Shown: positions 16,718 to 25,337 of the stretch, in pieces | How positions within the stretch are numbered: the first letter of the stretch is position 1 | Layout: every line of letters starts with the position of its first letter | Assembly: GCA_017547805.1 (NCBI GenBank) | Contig: JAFYOR010000043.1 | Coordinates: 1 to 63,777, forward strand | Reading direction: 5' to 3' | Length of the DNA stretch: 63,777 nt | From: Clostridia bacterium | GTDB taxonomy: Bacteria; Bacillota; Clostridia; Christensenellales; Aristaeellaceae | The notes under the pieces: model-generated | Told to the model about the DNA's origin: nothing | Seen by the model: the letters and a program-made list of their open reading frames with translations, nothing else | Database searches by the model: none | Position numbers and translations under genes: made by a program

Positions 16718-17377
16718 TTATTTCAGTCCGTCCCACAGCGCCGCGTCCTCTTCTTCAAGCAGCGCATGCTCGTCAAAGCCTTCCTTCATGCTGACAATGC
16801 GCTCAAAGATCACTTCGTCCGTGCGCTCGTCCTCGCCGTAGCGGCATTCAAATACGCGCACCTGGAGCAGATCGTTGTTTTCAATCGTCACAAATACATC
16901 GCCTTCAAAGACTGCCGTTTTGTGGTTTTGGCTGATCGCATAGCGCACGAGCTTCAGATCGCTTCCCTCCCAGCGGAAAACGTGCTTTTCGTGCAACAAC
17001 CCTGCCCAGCCAATCTGGTGATAGGTGGTGACCAGCCCGTGCTCGGGATCAAGCGCATAATTGGGCAGGCCGTCATCAAACAGATCGTTGCGTCCGGCGA
17101 GGACATACTGGCTGCCGTCCCAGACGTAGAACTCAAAAAAGCCGTTGCTTGCGCCCTGTGTGATGAGGAATACGAGATCGTCATGTCCGTCGAAATTGAC
17201 GTCCGCCTGTTGAACGGTCGCCCATTCCTCCTCACGGGAGATGTAGTAAATCTCCTGCCCGTTTGGCGCGGTATATCGGTGAATATTCTCAAGCTGAGGC
17301 GTCGTGCCGACGATTTCCGCCGCAGCGTTTACAGATAACAGTGCGAAAAGCAGCGTCAGAAGAATGAGTCGTTTCAT
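16718..17377 (-). CDS. Secreted protein with FG-GAP/VCBS-like calcium-loop motif, function unknown
   Basis: 219 residues with a signal peptide (MKRLILLTLLFALLSVNAAAE) and a GGAGGT site. One motif, DVNFDGHDDLVFL (about 58-70), is the D-x-N-x-D-G-x-x-D-L loop of FG-GAP/VCBS repeats, which often bind calcium. The rest is tyrosine- and tryptophan-rich and beta-like (FEFYVWDGSQYVL). A similar shape is found in small secreted proteins that sit next to SH3b proteins in Clostridia, but the function is not known. It is convergent with the SH3b gene. Confidence 0.65.
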   Translation of the reverse strand: MKRLILLTLLFALLSVNAAAEIVGTTPQLENIHRYTAPNGQEIYYISREEEWATVQQADVNFDGHDDLVFLITQGASNGFFEFYVWDGSQYVLAGRNDLFDDGLPNYALDPEHGLVTTYHQIGWAGLLHEKHVFRWEGSDLKLVRYAISQNHKTAVFEGDVFVTIENNDLLQVRVFECRYGEDERTDEVIFERIVSMKEGFDEHALLEEEDAALWDGLK

Positions 17378-17470
17378 GAAAGCGCACCTCCGTTCCTGTG
17401 AATGATTCTGCTTACAGGACGGATAAACCTGCTGAGGAATTTCATTTATTGCGGGATAAACGAGAAAATG

Positions 17471-17498
17471 AAAGCGCGCGGGTTTCCCCGCGCGCTTT
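17471..17498 (-). terminator. Terminator after the flavoprotein gene
   Basis: AAAGCGCGCGGG and CCCGCGCGCTTT form a perfect 12-bp stem with a TTTC loop, followed on the minus strand by CATTTT. Confidence 0.7.
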
Positions 17499-17550
17499 TG
17501 CGTCTTTTGTGTATGAACGCCGTCAGGCGGTCATGTTGAGGAAGAGCGGA

Positions 17551-19320
17551 TTACTTGCCCAGCTTCTCAGCGATGACTTCCGCCGCGACCTTGCCCCAGG
17601 TCAGGCAGTTGCCGTGGCCCATGCCGCCGATGGAGTTGAGGCCGCCGACGTTGGCCATGCCGACGATTTCACCGGCGATGTAGGCGCCTTCGATGATGGT
17701 GCCGTCGTTGCGGACAACCTGGCAATCCACGTTCATCATCGGACCGCCGGAGGTGATCATGATGTACGGAATGGTCTTGACCGCGTAGAACGGGCCGTTT
17801 TCCATGGCGACAAGCTGCTGGGTGCGGCCGAACGGATCGTTGCCGGTCTTGCAGCCCTCGTTGTAGGCGGCGATGGTCGCGGTGAAGGTTTCAACCGGCA
17901 GGCCGACCTTCTCGGCGAGTTCTTCGACGGTGTCAGCCTTGAAGGCGTTGCCCTGCTCGATGAGCATCTGGGCGAACGGCTCGAATTCCTGCTTGATGCT
18001 GCCCCACGGACCGTTGGAGAAGACCTTCGCATCCGGAATCAGCATTTCGGTAGAGAAGACGGTGTAAACGATGTTCTGGTCGGAGTAAGCCCAGGAGTCG
18101 CTCTTGACCTTGGAGTCCGCGCCGACTTCGTCCGCCATGCGCTCGCCGGCGGTGTTGATCCACAGGCAGCCGTTGAGAACGTTGAAGTAGCTGAAGTCAA
18201 AGAAGTTGTCCGGGTTGGTGCGGATGCCGCCGGCGTAGGAGGTGCAGAAATCCATGTTGGTGAACGCCGCATCCAGCTCGGCCAGCCACTTGTAGCCGTC
18301 GCCCGTGACGAAGGACGGGGAGGTGGAGAGCACGTTGGTGAAGTTGTACTTGGTCAGCAGTTCCTCGCTGCCGCCGTAGCCGCCGGTGGCGATGACGGTC
18401 GCCGGGGCATAGTACGCATTGGCGGTGCCGTCGGGCATGGTGACGTTCACGCCGACAACAGCCTTGTTTTCATCAACGATCAGGCTCTCAACCTTGGTGT
18501 TGAGCGCGAGGTAAGCGTTCTTGCCGACAAACTCCTCAAAGCGGGCGTTCAGCGCCTTGATGAACGCGGAAGCGCCGCCGTTGCCGCTGTAGTTGCGGGC
18601 GACGTTCAGCGGCTGATAGACGCCGAAGTACGGAGCGCGATCGCCGAAGTCAGCACCCAGCTCGTCGATCCAGTCGACCGCAGCGCCGGAAACCTCGGAG
18701 AACTTACGGGCGATTTCCTCGTTGAAGGTGCCCGCGCCGCCCAGACGCACGAAGTCCGCGAAGCACAGCTCGGCGGAGTCCTCGATACCGGCGTCAGCCT
18801 GCATCTTGGTCATCGCGCCCAGCAGCGTGCCGCCCGCGACCATCGCAGAGCCGCCGACGGAGCCGGTCTGCTCGATGAGCAGGACGTTGAGGCCGAGCTC
18901 GGCGCCGCGCGCCGCAGCGGTCATGCCCGCCATGCCCGCGCCGATGACGATCATATCCGGCTGCTCAAACGGCATTTCAGCGGCAGCCTCTTCGCCGACG
19001 AGGGCGTTCTTGACGGCAGCCTTGATGCCTTCGGAGGTGAAGGTCGCGGTCGCAACCGCGTCCACTTCCCAGCTCTGCGCGGCGACGATCGCATCCGGGA
19101 TCGCGGCAAACGCCGGATCGGAGATGCCGGCGGTTTCGGTGTGGGAGAGCACCTCGACCTTGGCAATCTTGCCGCCTTCCACGGTGACGGCGACTTCGAT
19201 GTTGCCCATCAGGCCCGCGCCGGTGCCGTTAAACACGCCGTCGGCGAATTCCGCGCCCGCGAAGGACGCCATGGACAGCAGCATGACCATGGACAGGAGA
19301 AGAGCGATGAGTTTCTTCAT
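17551..19320 (-). CDS. Secreted FMN/FAD-dependent reductase of the flavocytochrome c / fumarate reductase family
   Basis: 589 residues with a signal peptide (to about 23). Residues about 25-105 form an FMN_bind domain with DAVATATFTS (87-96), matching the site where ApbE attaches FMN to a threonine (probably Thr93). The rest is an FAD_binding_2 domain: dinucleotide motif VIGAGMAGMTAA at about 121, VIATGGYGG, and the C-terminal GGMGHGNCLTWGKVAAE. The pair acts as an extracellular terminal reductase in related anaerobes. The HHTMGG region of fumarate reductases reads MITSGGPMM here, so the active-site histidine is lost and fumarate is an unlikely substrate. The true acceptor is unknown. Single-gene unit with its own promoter. 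Confidence 0.88.
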   Translation of the reverse strand: MKKLIALLLSMVMLLSMASFAGAEFADGVFNGTGAGLMGNIEVAVTVEGGKIAKVEVLSHTETAGISDPAFAAIPDAIVAAQSWEVDAVATATFTSEGIKAAVKNALVGEEAAAEMPFEQPDMIVIGAGMAGMTAAARGAELGLNVLLIEQTGSVGGSAMVAGGTLLGAMTKMQADAGIEDSAELCFADFVRLGGAGTFNEEIARKFSEVSGAAVDWIDELGADFGDRAPYFGVYQPLNVARNYSGNGGASAFIKALNARFEEFVGKNAYLALNTKVESLIVDENKAVVGVNVTMPDGTANAYYAPATVIATGGYGGSEELLTKYNFTNVLSTSPSFVTGDGYKWLAELDAAFTNMDFCTSYAGGIRTNPDNFFDFSYFNVLNGCLWINTAGERMADEVGADSKVKSDSWAYSDQNIVYTVFSTEMLIPDAKVFSNGPWGSIKQEFEPFAQMLIEQGNAFKADTVEELAEKVGLPVETFTATIAAYNEGCKTGNDPFGRTQQLVAMENGPFYAVKTIPYIMITSGGPMMNVDCQVVRNDGTIIEGAYIAGEIVGMANVGGLNSIGGMGHGNCLTWGKVAAEVIAEKLGK

Positions 19321-19367
19321 TGTTATTTTTCCTCCATTTCATGAGAGTAAATGGGTTCCTTACACCT

Positions 19368-19395
19368 ATTATACACCATAGATTGTGAAAATCAA
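19368..19395 (-). promoter_or_regulatory. Promoter of the flavoprotein gene
   Basis: Minus strand TTGATT and TATAAT with a 16-base spacer, about 48 bases before the start; GGAGG is at about 19331. Confidence 0.7.
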
Positions 19396-19521
19396 GACAA
19401 AAGCCGCGGTTTTGCCATAATATTTGTTGGCGGCAGCAATGATGCACAGAGCATGCTCTGTATGCGCAGGGAACAGCTGGCTTGTTGCATACGTACGGGT
19501 ATTCTCTCTGAGGCGTGAAGT

Positions 19522-19806
19522 GTGGTTTGCGCACCAATGCAAAAGAACGCCTCTGTGCTGCAAACATAAGTTCCGCGCCCGCCAGCTCCTTCCGTCACGG
19601 CTTCGCCGCGCCACCTTCCTCCCGGAGGAAGGCTCCTTGTATACGTTTCTTCCACAGATCGGCGACTATTCCGCTCAAAAGCAGCGCTTTTGGGGCCTCC
19701 CTCCGGGAGGGAGGGAGACCAGCCGCAGGCTGGTGGAAGGAGCCTGCGGGCGCGTAAATTGCACCCATTGCACAGTTGCGTTCTTTTGCAATGGTGCGTA
19801 AACCAC
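19522..19806. mobile_element. MITE-like element with 29-bp terminal inverted repeats
   Basis: The ends (19522-19550 and 19778-19806) are inverted repeats matching at about 27 of 29 positions, containing GCAAAAGAACGC. Inside are long palindromic arms (CTCCTTCCGTCACGGCTTCG, CCTCCCGGAGG, CTCCCTCCGGGAGGGAG). No open reading frame encodes a transposase. A related element is at 50155-50426. It fills most of the 566-base gap between the flavoprotein and yczE-like genes. Confidence 0.7.
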
Positions 19807-19886
19807 GCTTTATTTCCTCCCGCAGTTATGGTATGATAAAAACACATTCAATACAACATATTCAAGTGATGAAAGGCAGAGAATCC

Positions 19887-20504
19887 ATGTTGAAGAAAAT
19901 TGTGCGGACGATTCTGGGCATCCTTCTTGTTTACGGCTCCGTCGCCTTTGCGCTCAAGGCCGGCATCGGCGTGCTTCCGGTGGACGCGGCAATCACATCC
20001 ATCGCCGTCCTCATCGGCATGAAGGTCGGTACGTTTTCCATGCTCTTCCATGGCAGCTTCTTCCTCGGACAGATCGCCATGGAGAAAAAGAACTTCCGCA
20101 AGACGGAATTCCTTCAGCTGCTGTATATCACGCTGGGCGGTTCGGTGCTCAATTTCTTCCTGTATACCGTCCTTGGCAACGTCGTTTTCACGTCCTATCC
20201 GCTGCGTCTGATCGTGTGCGTTCTGGCGTTTATGGTCAGCGCGTTCGGCTGCACGATGGTGCTGGAAACGCGCCTGATGCGCACCCCGATGGAGGGCTGC
20301 ATCCAGATGATCGCCGAGCGGATCGGCACGACGATGGGCAAGCTTCGCCAGAAAATCGACATCGTGCTGGTGATTATTTCTGTGGGCATCACGCTGATCT
20401 TCGGCGTGGAGTGGACGCTGCGCGAGGGCACGATCATCGCCGCGCTGCTCTTCGGACCGATGATGGACCTTTGGAAAAAGCTGTTCTTCAGCCCGAAGGC
20501 ATAA
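19887..20504 (+). CDS. YczE/YitT-type integral membrane protein
   Basis: 205 residues from ATG 19887 (AAAGGCAGAG leader; ATG 19869 is an alternative). A -10-like TATGATAA lies at about 19831, which rules out earlier starts. About five to six membrane segments are seen, beginning KIVRTILGILLVYGSVAFALKAGIG. The GIGVLPVDA, FGCTMVLETRLMRTPMEGCIQM and FGVEWTLREGTIIAALLFGPMMD segments match the YczE/YitT family of unknown transporters. No partner gene suggests the substrate. Confidence 0.75.
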   Translation: MLKKIVRTILGILLVYGSVAFALKAGIGVLPVDAAITSIAVLIGMKVGTFSMLFHGSFFLGQIAMEKKNFRKTEFLQLLYITLGGSVLNFFLYTVLGNVVFTSYPLRLIVCVLAFMVSAFGCTMVLETRLMRTPMEGCIQMIAERIGTTMGKLRQKIDIVLVIISVGITLIFGVEWTLREGTIIAALLFGPMMDLWKKLFFSPKA

Positions 20505-20547
20505 GAGCATGTGTAAATCTGTCTGACGCGATTTTTGAGCAAACAAA

Positions 20548-20673
20548 GAAACCGAAGCCGGAAGGCTTCGGTTTCGTGTATTTTGGCAAAAAACCATATA
20601 TTCCGCAAAGCGCAGCTGCACAGCGCCCTAAAGCGCCGCGAGGTGGCAGGCGGATGCGGGCACAGCCCGCTTA
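20548..20673. repeat. Stop-abutting intergenic repeat (family 1) with bidirectional terminator
   Basis: On the minus strand the repeat begins at the stop codon of the aspartoacylase-like gene (TAAGCGGGCTGTGCCCGCA) and runs through CTGTGCAGCTGCGCTTTGCGG to AATACACGAAACCGAAG. It ends in a 12-bp stem (GAAACCGAAGCC, 20548-20559, with 20564-20575) that can also terminate the yczE-like gene on the plus strand. Confidence 0.75.
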
Positions 20674-21606
20674 CGCTTTGGTGTTGCCCAGCACCTGGAA
20701 GACGGGGCTGTGCTCGGTGATGAAGGGGCCGTCCTGCACGAAGAAGAGCGTGCCGGTGAGCGGCGTTTTGAGCACTTCCTTCACCGCGCCGTCCAGCGGG
20801 TTGATGACGAAGGCCAGCTGCTCGCCGCGGCGCACATGCGCGCCGGCGAACTTGACGCGGCGCAGCAGGCCCGCCGTGCCGGCGGAGACGGAGATCATAT
20901 CCGCATCGGAGATGACCGTCACGCTGTGGCCAGGGGTCATGTCGCTGCGGATAATGCCGCGGCCGTTGAGGAAACGGATGATCGCGCGCAGCGTCTGTTC
21001 GGCTGCGTTTTCGTCGATTTCTCTGGTTTTGCCGGCGTAAAGCGAGTAGGCGCAGGTGCCGGCAAGCTGCCAGGTGTAGTTGAGCGTTGAAAGGTCTGCG
21101 TTGCGCGGCGTGCGCACATAGACGTAGGGCAGACCGAATTCGCAGCCCAGCTCCGGGTTCTGGCGTCCGGTATCCATCACGCGGACGTGCGGGATGAAGG
21201 AGCCGGGCTGATAGAAGCTGGTCAGCTGGACGCCGTATTTGTAGGCCTTCAGCCGGTCAAAGAGCGCGCCGGTGATGCGCTCGCTCGTCTCGCCCTGAAG
21301 ATCGCCGGGGAAGCGGCGGTTGATGTCCATATTTTCCGGCGCCCAGAGGCGGTTGCCGGTGTTCATGGAAAAACCGATGACCGTGGGAACGACCATAACG
21401 CTCTTGCCGGGCATGATGCCGCCCTCGCGCTCAACCTCGCGCAGATACGCGACCAGACGCGCGCAGACATACAGCTGCTGAATCTCATCGCCGCGCAGCG
21501 CGCCGAGCACCACGCAGCTCTTTTCGCCCTTGCCAAAGCGATAGCCCATGACGTTCATGTCGTCACGGAAATAGGACGGTACGGTAAGGAGGATGTCCTT
21601 TTTCAT
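20671..21606 (-). CDS. Aspartoacylase/succinylglutamate desuccinylase-like protein with degenerate zinc site
   Basis: 311 residues. The fold and length fit the AstE/AspA branch of M14-like deacylases, with ENMDINRRFPGD matching the conserved N-R-x-F-P-G and a C-terminal barrel-like domain (GHSVTVISDADMISVSAGTAGLLRRVKF). The zinc-binding G-x-H-G-D-E motif reads ALRGDE, so His is Arg, and the D-x-H region reads GVQLTSF, so the third ligand is also lost. The upstream gene, which overlaps by four bases (ATGA), is an intact paralogue. This copy is probably catalytically inactive and may act as a partner or regulator of the other; that is inferred. Confidence 0.8.
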   Translation of the reverse strand: MKKDILLTVPSYFRDDMNVMGYRFGKGEKSCVVLGALRGDEIQQLYVCARLVAYLREVEREGGIMPGKSVMVVPTVIGFSMNTGNRLWAPENMDINRRFPGDLQGETSERITGALFDRLKAYKYGVQLTSFYQPGSFIPHVRVMDTGRQNPELGCEFGLPYVYVRTPRNADLSTLNYTWQLAGTCAYSLYAGKTREIDENAAEQTLRAIIRFLNGRGIIRSDMTPGHSVTVISDADMISVSAGTAGLLRRVKFAGAHVRRGEQLAFVINPLDGAVKEVLKTPLTGTLFFVQDGPFITEHSPVFQVLGNTKA

Positions 21607-22568
21607 GCCTGAACCTCCTTCTTGACGCGGGCGATCAGCGTGCCCGGATAAACGGCGCTGTAGCTGCGCTGGGAGAAGACCAGACCGGATGCCGGCGCGT
21701 GCACTTCCTCACGCACGCTGCCTTCCAGCGCGTCGATGACCATGCCCAGCAGCTCGCCCTCCTCAACGCGCTTGCCGATGTGATCCAGCGGCACATACAC
21801 GCCCGGGGCTTCGCAGGTGATGACGCAGATTTCTTCCTCCGTGCGGATGCAGGGGATGTCCTCGTCCCTGGGCACGGTCAGCGCGCAGTCGCCTGTCCAA
21901 AGGCCCATGTCCTTCATCTTGCACATGATGCCCTCAACCACGCGCTCGGCGATCTCGTGCGGGCGGCGATGGCGCTCGTCCGCTTCAAGGATCAGCGCCG
22001 ACGTGCCAAGCTCCACCAGCGTGCCGGTCAGGGAACCGGAATACAGATTGTTGTCGGGATAGACCCAGATCAGCTCCGGGCACAGGGCGCGCGCCTGCCG
22101 GATCAGCTCCTCGGCATGCGGCGTGTTCATGCGCACTTCGTAAAGCTCGCTCTTGTTCTGGGTGCTGGCATGGATGTCCAGCACCAGATCAGCACCCCGC
22201 ATGTCTTCCAGCACGCGCCAGCACACGCTTTCAAGCGCGGTTCCGTCCGGACGGCCGGGGAAAGCGCGGTTCATGTCCAGCTGCGCGGTGGAAGGAACCA
22301 TGCGCGAGCCGCAGTCAAGACCCAGCGGGTTGAGCATCGGATAGATATCGACAATACCGTGCAGGTGTTCCGGCTGCGCCATGATGCGGCGCGCGACGCC
22401 GAATACGACGAGCTGACCCATCATTTCATCGCCATGGATGCCCGTGGCGATGCACAGCCGGCCGGCAGATGTGCCCTCGGAGGCATAGCGGCAGCGCTTC
22501 ACGCGCCATGCTTCTGCAACGGGCATGGCGACGCTGGCCACGGTGGTGATTTCCCGGATGATCGCCAA
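21603..22568 (-). CDS. Aspartoacylase/succinylglutamate desuccinylase-family deacylase (intact zinc site)
   Basis: 321 residues from TTG 22568, the best-placed start (GAGGG 7 bases upstream). No ATG has a good ribosome site; ATG 22526 and a GTG further upstream remain possible. The zinc motifs of the AstE/AspA family are complete: GIHGDE (His and Glu), LDMNRAFPG and VLDIHAST (third His). Such enzymes remove an acyl group from an N-acyl amino acid or similar small molecule. A C-terminal beta domain (APGVYVPLDHIGKRVEEGELLG) resembles a biotinyl-like fold. The operon partner is a degenerate paralogue. The substrate is not known. Confidence 0.85.
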   Translation of the reverse strand: MAIIREITTVASVAMPVAEAWRVKRCRYASEGTSAGRLCIATGIHGDEMMGQLVVFGVARRIMAQPEHLHGIVDIYPMLNPLGLDCGSRMVPSTAQLDMNRAFPGRPDGTALESVCWRVLEDMRGADLVLDIHASTQNKSELYEVRMNTPHAEELIRQARALCPELIWVYPDNNLYSGSLTGTLVELGTSALILEADERHRRPHEIAERVVEGIMCKMKDMGLWTGDCALTVPRDEDIPCIRTEEEICVITCEAPGVYVPLDHIGKRVEEGELLGMVIDALEGSVREEVHAPASGLVFSQRSYSAVYPGTLIARVKKEVQA

Positions 22569-22584
22569 ACCTTTTCCCTCGCTT

Positions 22585-22764
22585 TCAAAAGGAGCCGGCG
22601 CCAAAACCGTCTCCGTAATCCTCCGCCGATGGCGATTCCTTTGCTCTGCTGAAAAATGCACGGAAGCTTTTCATGCGTTTGCAGAAGATGCCGTGCCTGC
22701 AGAACATTTCGGGTGTGAAGCGGGCGGGGCCTGCTTTTTCATCATCGGGGGCGGAATGATTCAT
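22585..22764 (-). CDS. Possible 59-residue leader peptide upstream of the deacylase pair
   Basis: The frame opens at ATG 22764 just after AGAAAGGAAT and ends 16 bases before the deacylase TTG start. It begins MNHSAPDDEKAGPARF, is charged, and has two cysteines (EMFCRHGIFCKR). The promoter at 22776-22804 would start transcription only a few bases before this ATG, so the frame may be a short upstream gene or chance coding in a 200-base leader. No family is recognised. Confidence 0.3.
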   Translation of the reverse strand: MNHSAPDDEKAGPARFTPEMFCRHGIFCKRMKSFRAFFSRAKESPSAEDYGDGFGAGSF

Positions 22765-22775
22765 ATTCCTTTCTG

Positions 22776-22804
22776 ATGCTACCACAAATGCGTTGTTTTT
22801 GCAA
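22776..22804 (-). promoter_or_regulatory. Promoter of the deacylase pair
   Basis: Minus strand TTGCAA and TAGCAT with a 17-base spacer. Confidence 0.5.
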
Positions 22805-22889
22805 GAGAAAGATTTACAATTTCATATTTGGTTCAATATTGTCGTTTTTTCCGCTGGGATACGGCTGAAAAGTTCATTGAAGAGCCTAT

Positions 22890-22918
22890 TTGTGGATAGG
22901 GGTGTGCTGTGCTATAAT
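22890..22918 (+). promoter_or_regulatory. Promoter of the alpha-galactosidase gene
   Basis: TTGTGG and a perfect TATAAT are 17 bases apart. The leader is about 65 bases. The stretch between the two divergent promoters (22805-22889) is A+T-rich without other obvious sites. Confidence 0.7.
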
Positions 22919-22989
22919 ATATTGAGCCCGTATGGGGCCGGCTTTTGCTGAAGATCAGAAAGATTCTATATGAACACGGGGAGGATATC

Positions 22990-25170
22990 ATGTCCATTAT
23001 CTACGATTCGCAGACAAAGTGTTTCAATCTGAGCAATGACCGCATCAGCTATGTCATTCGCATGGCTGCCGATCTTTATCCGCTGCATCTGTACTGGGGC
23101 AAGCGTGTGCGCCGCATCAGCGACAAGATGGTTTCCCGCAGAATGCAGGATGGATATCCGCAGAGCGACGAGAAATTCTCCCTGCACGAGACGCCGCTGG
23201 ATCATCTTCCGCAGGAATGCCCGACGTACGGCGTGGGCGATCTGCGCGAGGGCATGCTCCATGTCATCCATCAGGACGGCACGCATGCGCTGGATCTGCG
23301 TTACGCGTCCCATGAGATCATCGAGGGCAAGCCGGAGCTGCCCGGCCTGCCCAGCGCCCGCGGCGACAAGGCGCAGACCCTGATTCTCACGCTGGCCGAC
23401 GCCCTCAGCGGCATCCGCGTTAAGCTGTACTATACGATTTATGAAGATCTTGACGTCATCGCCCGCAGCGCGCTGATTGAAAACGGCGGCGATGCGCCCG
23501 CCGTCATCGACCGTGCGTATTCCGCCTGCGTGGATTTTGAGTATTCCGACTACACGCTGATGACCATGAGCGGCGCGTGGGCGCGCGAGCGTCAGCTTTA
23601 TACCCGCAAGATCGCCCCGGGCGAGCAGGGCGTCTCCAGCGCCCGCGGCGCGTCCTCCGTGCAGACCAGCCCGTTCATGGCGCTGCTTGCATCCAATACG
23701 AATGAAGATGCCGGCGATGTCTACGGCTTTGCGCTGTGCTATTCCGGCGGATTCAAGGCGACGGTTGAGGTGGATCAGAACTGGTCCGCCCGCGCGATGA
23801 TCGGCATTCAGCCCTTCAACTTCAATTGGACGCTGGAGCCGGGCGCGTCCTTCCAGACGCCGGAAGCCTATCTGTGCTATTCGCCCGACGGCCTCAACGG
23901 CATGAGCCAGAATTTCCACAAGCTCGTCCATCGCCGCATCACGACCGGCAAATACGCGGGCAGCAAGCGCCCGATCCTCATCAACAACTGGGAAGCGACG
24001 TACTTTAACTTCAACGAGGAGAAGCTCGTCGCCCTTGCCGCGCGCGCCAAGAAGGCGGGTATCGATCTGTTCGTGCTGGACGACGGCTGGTTCGGCCATC
24101 GCGATGCGGATAATTCCTCTCTGGGCGACTGGTTTGACGACAAGCGAAAGCTGCCTAACGGCATTGCCGGTCTCTCTGAAAAGATCCATGCGCTGGGCAT
24201 GAAGTTCGGTCTGTGGGTCGAGCCGGAGATGATCTCCCCGGACAGCGAGCTCTATCGCGCCCATCCTGACTGGTGCATCCATGCGGGCGAGTATATCCGC
24301 GTGGAATCCCGCCATCAGCTGACGCTGGATATGAGCCGTCAGGACGTGCAGGATTACGTCGTGGAGGCGATCACGGCGGCCATGAAGCGCGGCAACGTCG
24401 ATTACGTCAAGTGGGATATGAACCGCTTCATTACCATGTGGGGCAGCGAGCAGCTGCCGGCGCAGCGCCAGCAGGAGCTGGGCCATCGCTATATCCTCGG
24501 CCTTTACAGCGTGATGCGCCGCATCATTGAAAAGTATCCCGATGTGCTCTTTGAGTCCTGCGCCGGCGGCGGCGGACGCTACGATCTGGGCATGATGTGC
24601 CTGATGCCGCAGGCGTGGACGACGGACGATACCGACGCGCACATGCGCTGCCGCATCCAGTATTCCACCTCCATGGTCTTCCCGCAGAGCTGCATGGGCG
24701 CGCATGTTTCCGCCGTGCCCAACCATCAGACCGGGCGCAGCACGCCGCTGGCGACCCGCGCGGCGGTGGCGATGGGCGGCACGTACGGCTACGAGCTCAA
24801 CCTGCTGGAGCTGCCGGATGAGGAGATCGAGGAGATTGCCAAGCTCACCGATAAGGTGCGCGGCATGCAGGAGCTGCTGCTCTACGGCACGTTCTTCCGC
24901 CTCAAGAGCCCCTATGAGGGCAACCAGACGGCGTGGATGTGCGTGAGCGAGGACAAGAAGGAAGCCATCGTCACCCATGTCTTTACCCTTGGCCAGCCCA
25001 ACCCCAAGGACGTGCGCCTGACGCTGCGCGGCCTTGATCCGGAGCTTGACTATCAGGACGTGGAGACCGGCGCCATCTACGGCGGCGACGAGCTGATGCT
25101 CCACGGCATCATCGTCAAGAAGCCGTGGGGCGACTACTGCTCCGAGCAGTTCCACCTCAAGGCGCTGTGA
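22990..25170 (+). CDS. Alpha-galactosidase, GH36
   Basis: 726 residues from ATG 22990, which follows GGGGAGGA. GH36 enzymes release terminal alpha-galactose from melibiose, raffinose and galactomannan side chains. An N-terminal beta-supersandwich domain (about 1-290) leads into the TIM barrel: FVLDDGWFGHRD, LWVEPEMISPDS, the nucleophile aspartate in VKWDMNRF, ESCAGGGGRYD, and the acid/base region WTTDDTDAHMR. A beta-sandwich follows (about 640-726). There is no signal peptide, so it is cytoplasmic and acts on imported oligosaccharides. Monocistronic; the terminator is at 25291. Confidence 0.95.
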   Translation: MSIIYDSQTKCFNLSNDRISYVIRMAADLYPLHLYWGKRVRRISDKMVSRRMQDGYPQSDEKFSLHETPLDHLPQECPTYGVGDLREGMLHVIHQDGTHALDLRYASHEIIEGKPELPGLPSARGDKAQTLILTLADALSGIRVKLYYTIYEDLDVIARSALIENGGDAPAVIDRAYSACVDFEYSDYTLMTMSGAWARERQLYTRKIAPGEQGVSSARGASSVQTSPFMALLASNTNEDAGDVYGFALCYSGGFKATVEVDQNWSARAMIGIQPFNFNWTLEPGASFQTPEAYLCYSPDGLNGMSQNFHKLVHRRITTGKYAGSKRPILINNWEATYFNFNEEKLVALAARAKKAGIDLFVLDDGWFGHRDADNSSLGDWFDDKRKLPNGIAGLSEKIHALGMKFGLWVEPEMISPDSELYRAHPDWCIHAGEYIRVESRHQLTLDMSRQDVQDYVVEAITAAMKRGNVDYVKWDMNRFITMWGSEQLPAQRQQELGHRYILGLYSVMRRIIEKYPDVLFESCAGGGGRYDLGMMCLMPQAWTTDDTDAHMRCRIQYSTSMVFPQSCMGAHVSAVPNHQTGRSTPLATRAAVAMGGTYGYELNLLELPDEEIEEIAKLTDKVRGMQELLLYGTFFRLKSPYEGNQTAWMCVSEDKKEAIVTHVFTLGQPNPKDVRLTLRGLDPELDYQDVETGAIYGGDELMLHGIIVKKPWGDYCSEQFHLKAL

Positions 25171-25184
25171 TAGGTCGTGCTTTC

Positions 25185-25256
25185 GCGGACGCGCAATGCG
25201 CGCCCCTACAAGGCGGGATGACCGCAAACCTGTAGGGGCGACCATTGGTCGTCCGC
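25185..25256. repeat. Short palindromic intergenic element
   Basis: GCGGACGCGCAATGCGCGCCCC and its partial inverse (GGGGCGACCATTGGTCGTCCGC) flank a centre with CCTACAAGG and CCTGTAGG. The ends are inverted repeats, so the RNA would fold into a long hairpin. Confidence 0.6.
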
Positions 25257-25290
25257 ATCCCGCCCGCAGGGGCCTGCGATGTATATAACC

Positions 25291-25337
25291 ACGCGCTGTT
25301 TCAGCGGCTGACAAAGTCCGCGAAACAGCGCGGTTTT
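25291..25337 (+). terminator. Terminator after the alpha-galactosidase
   Basis: ACGCGCTGTTTC pairs with GAAACAGCGCGG over a 19-base loop and is followed by TTTTG. Confidence 0.6.
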
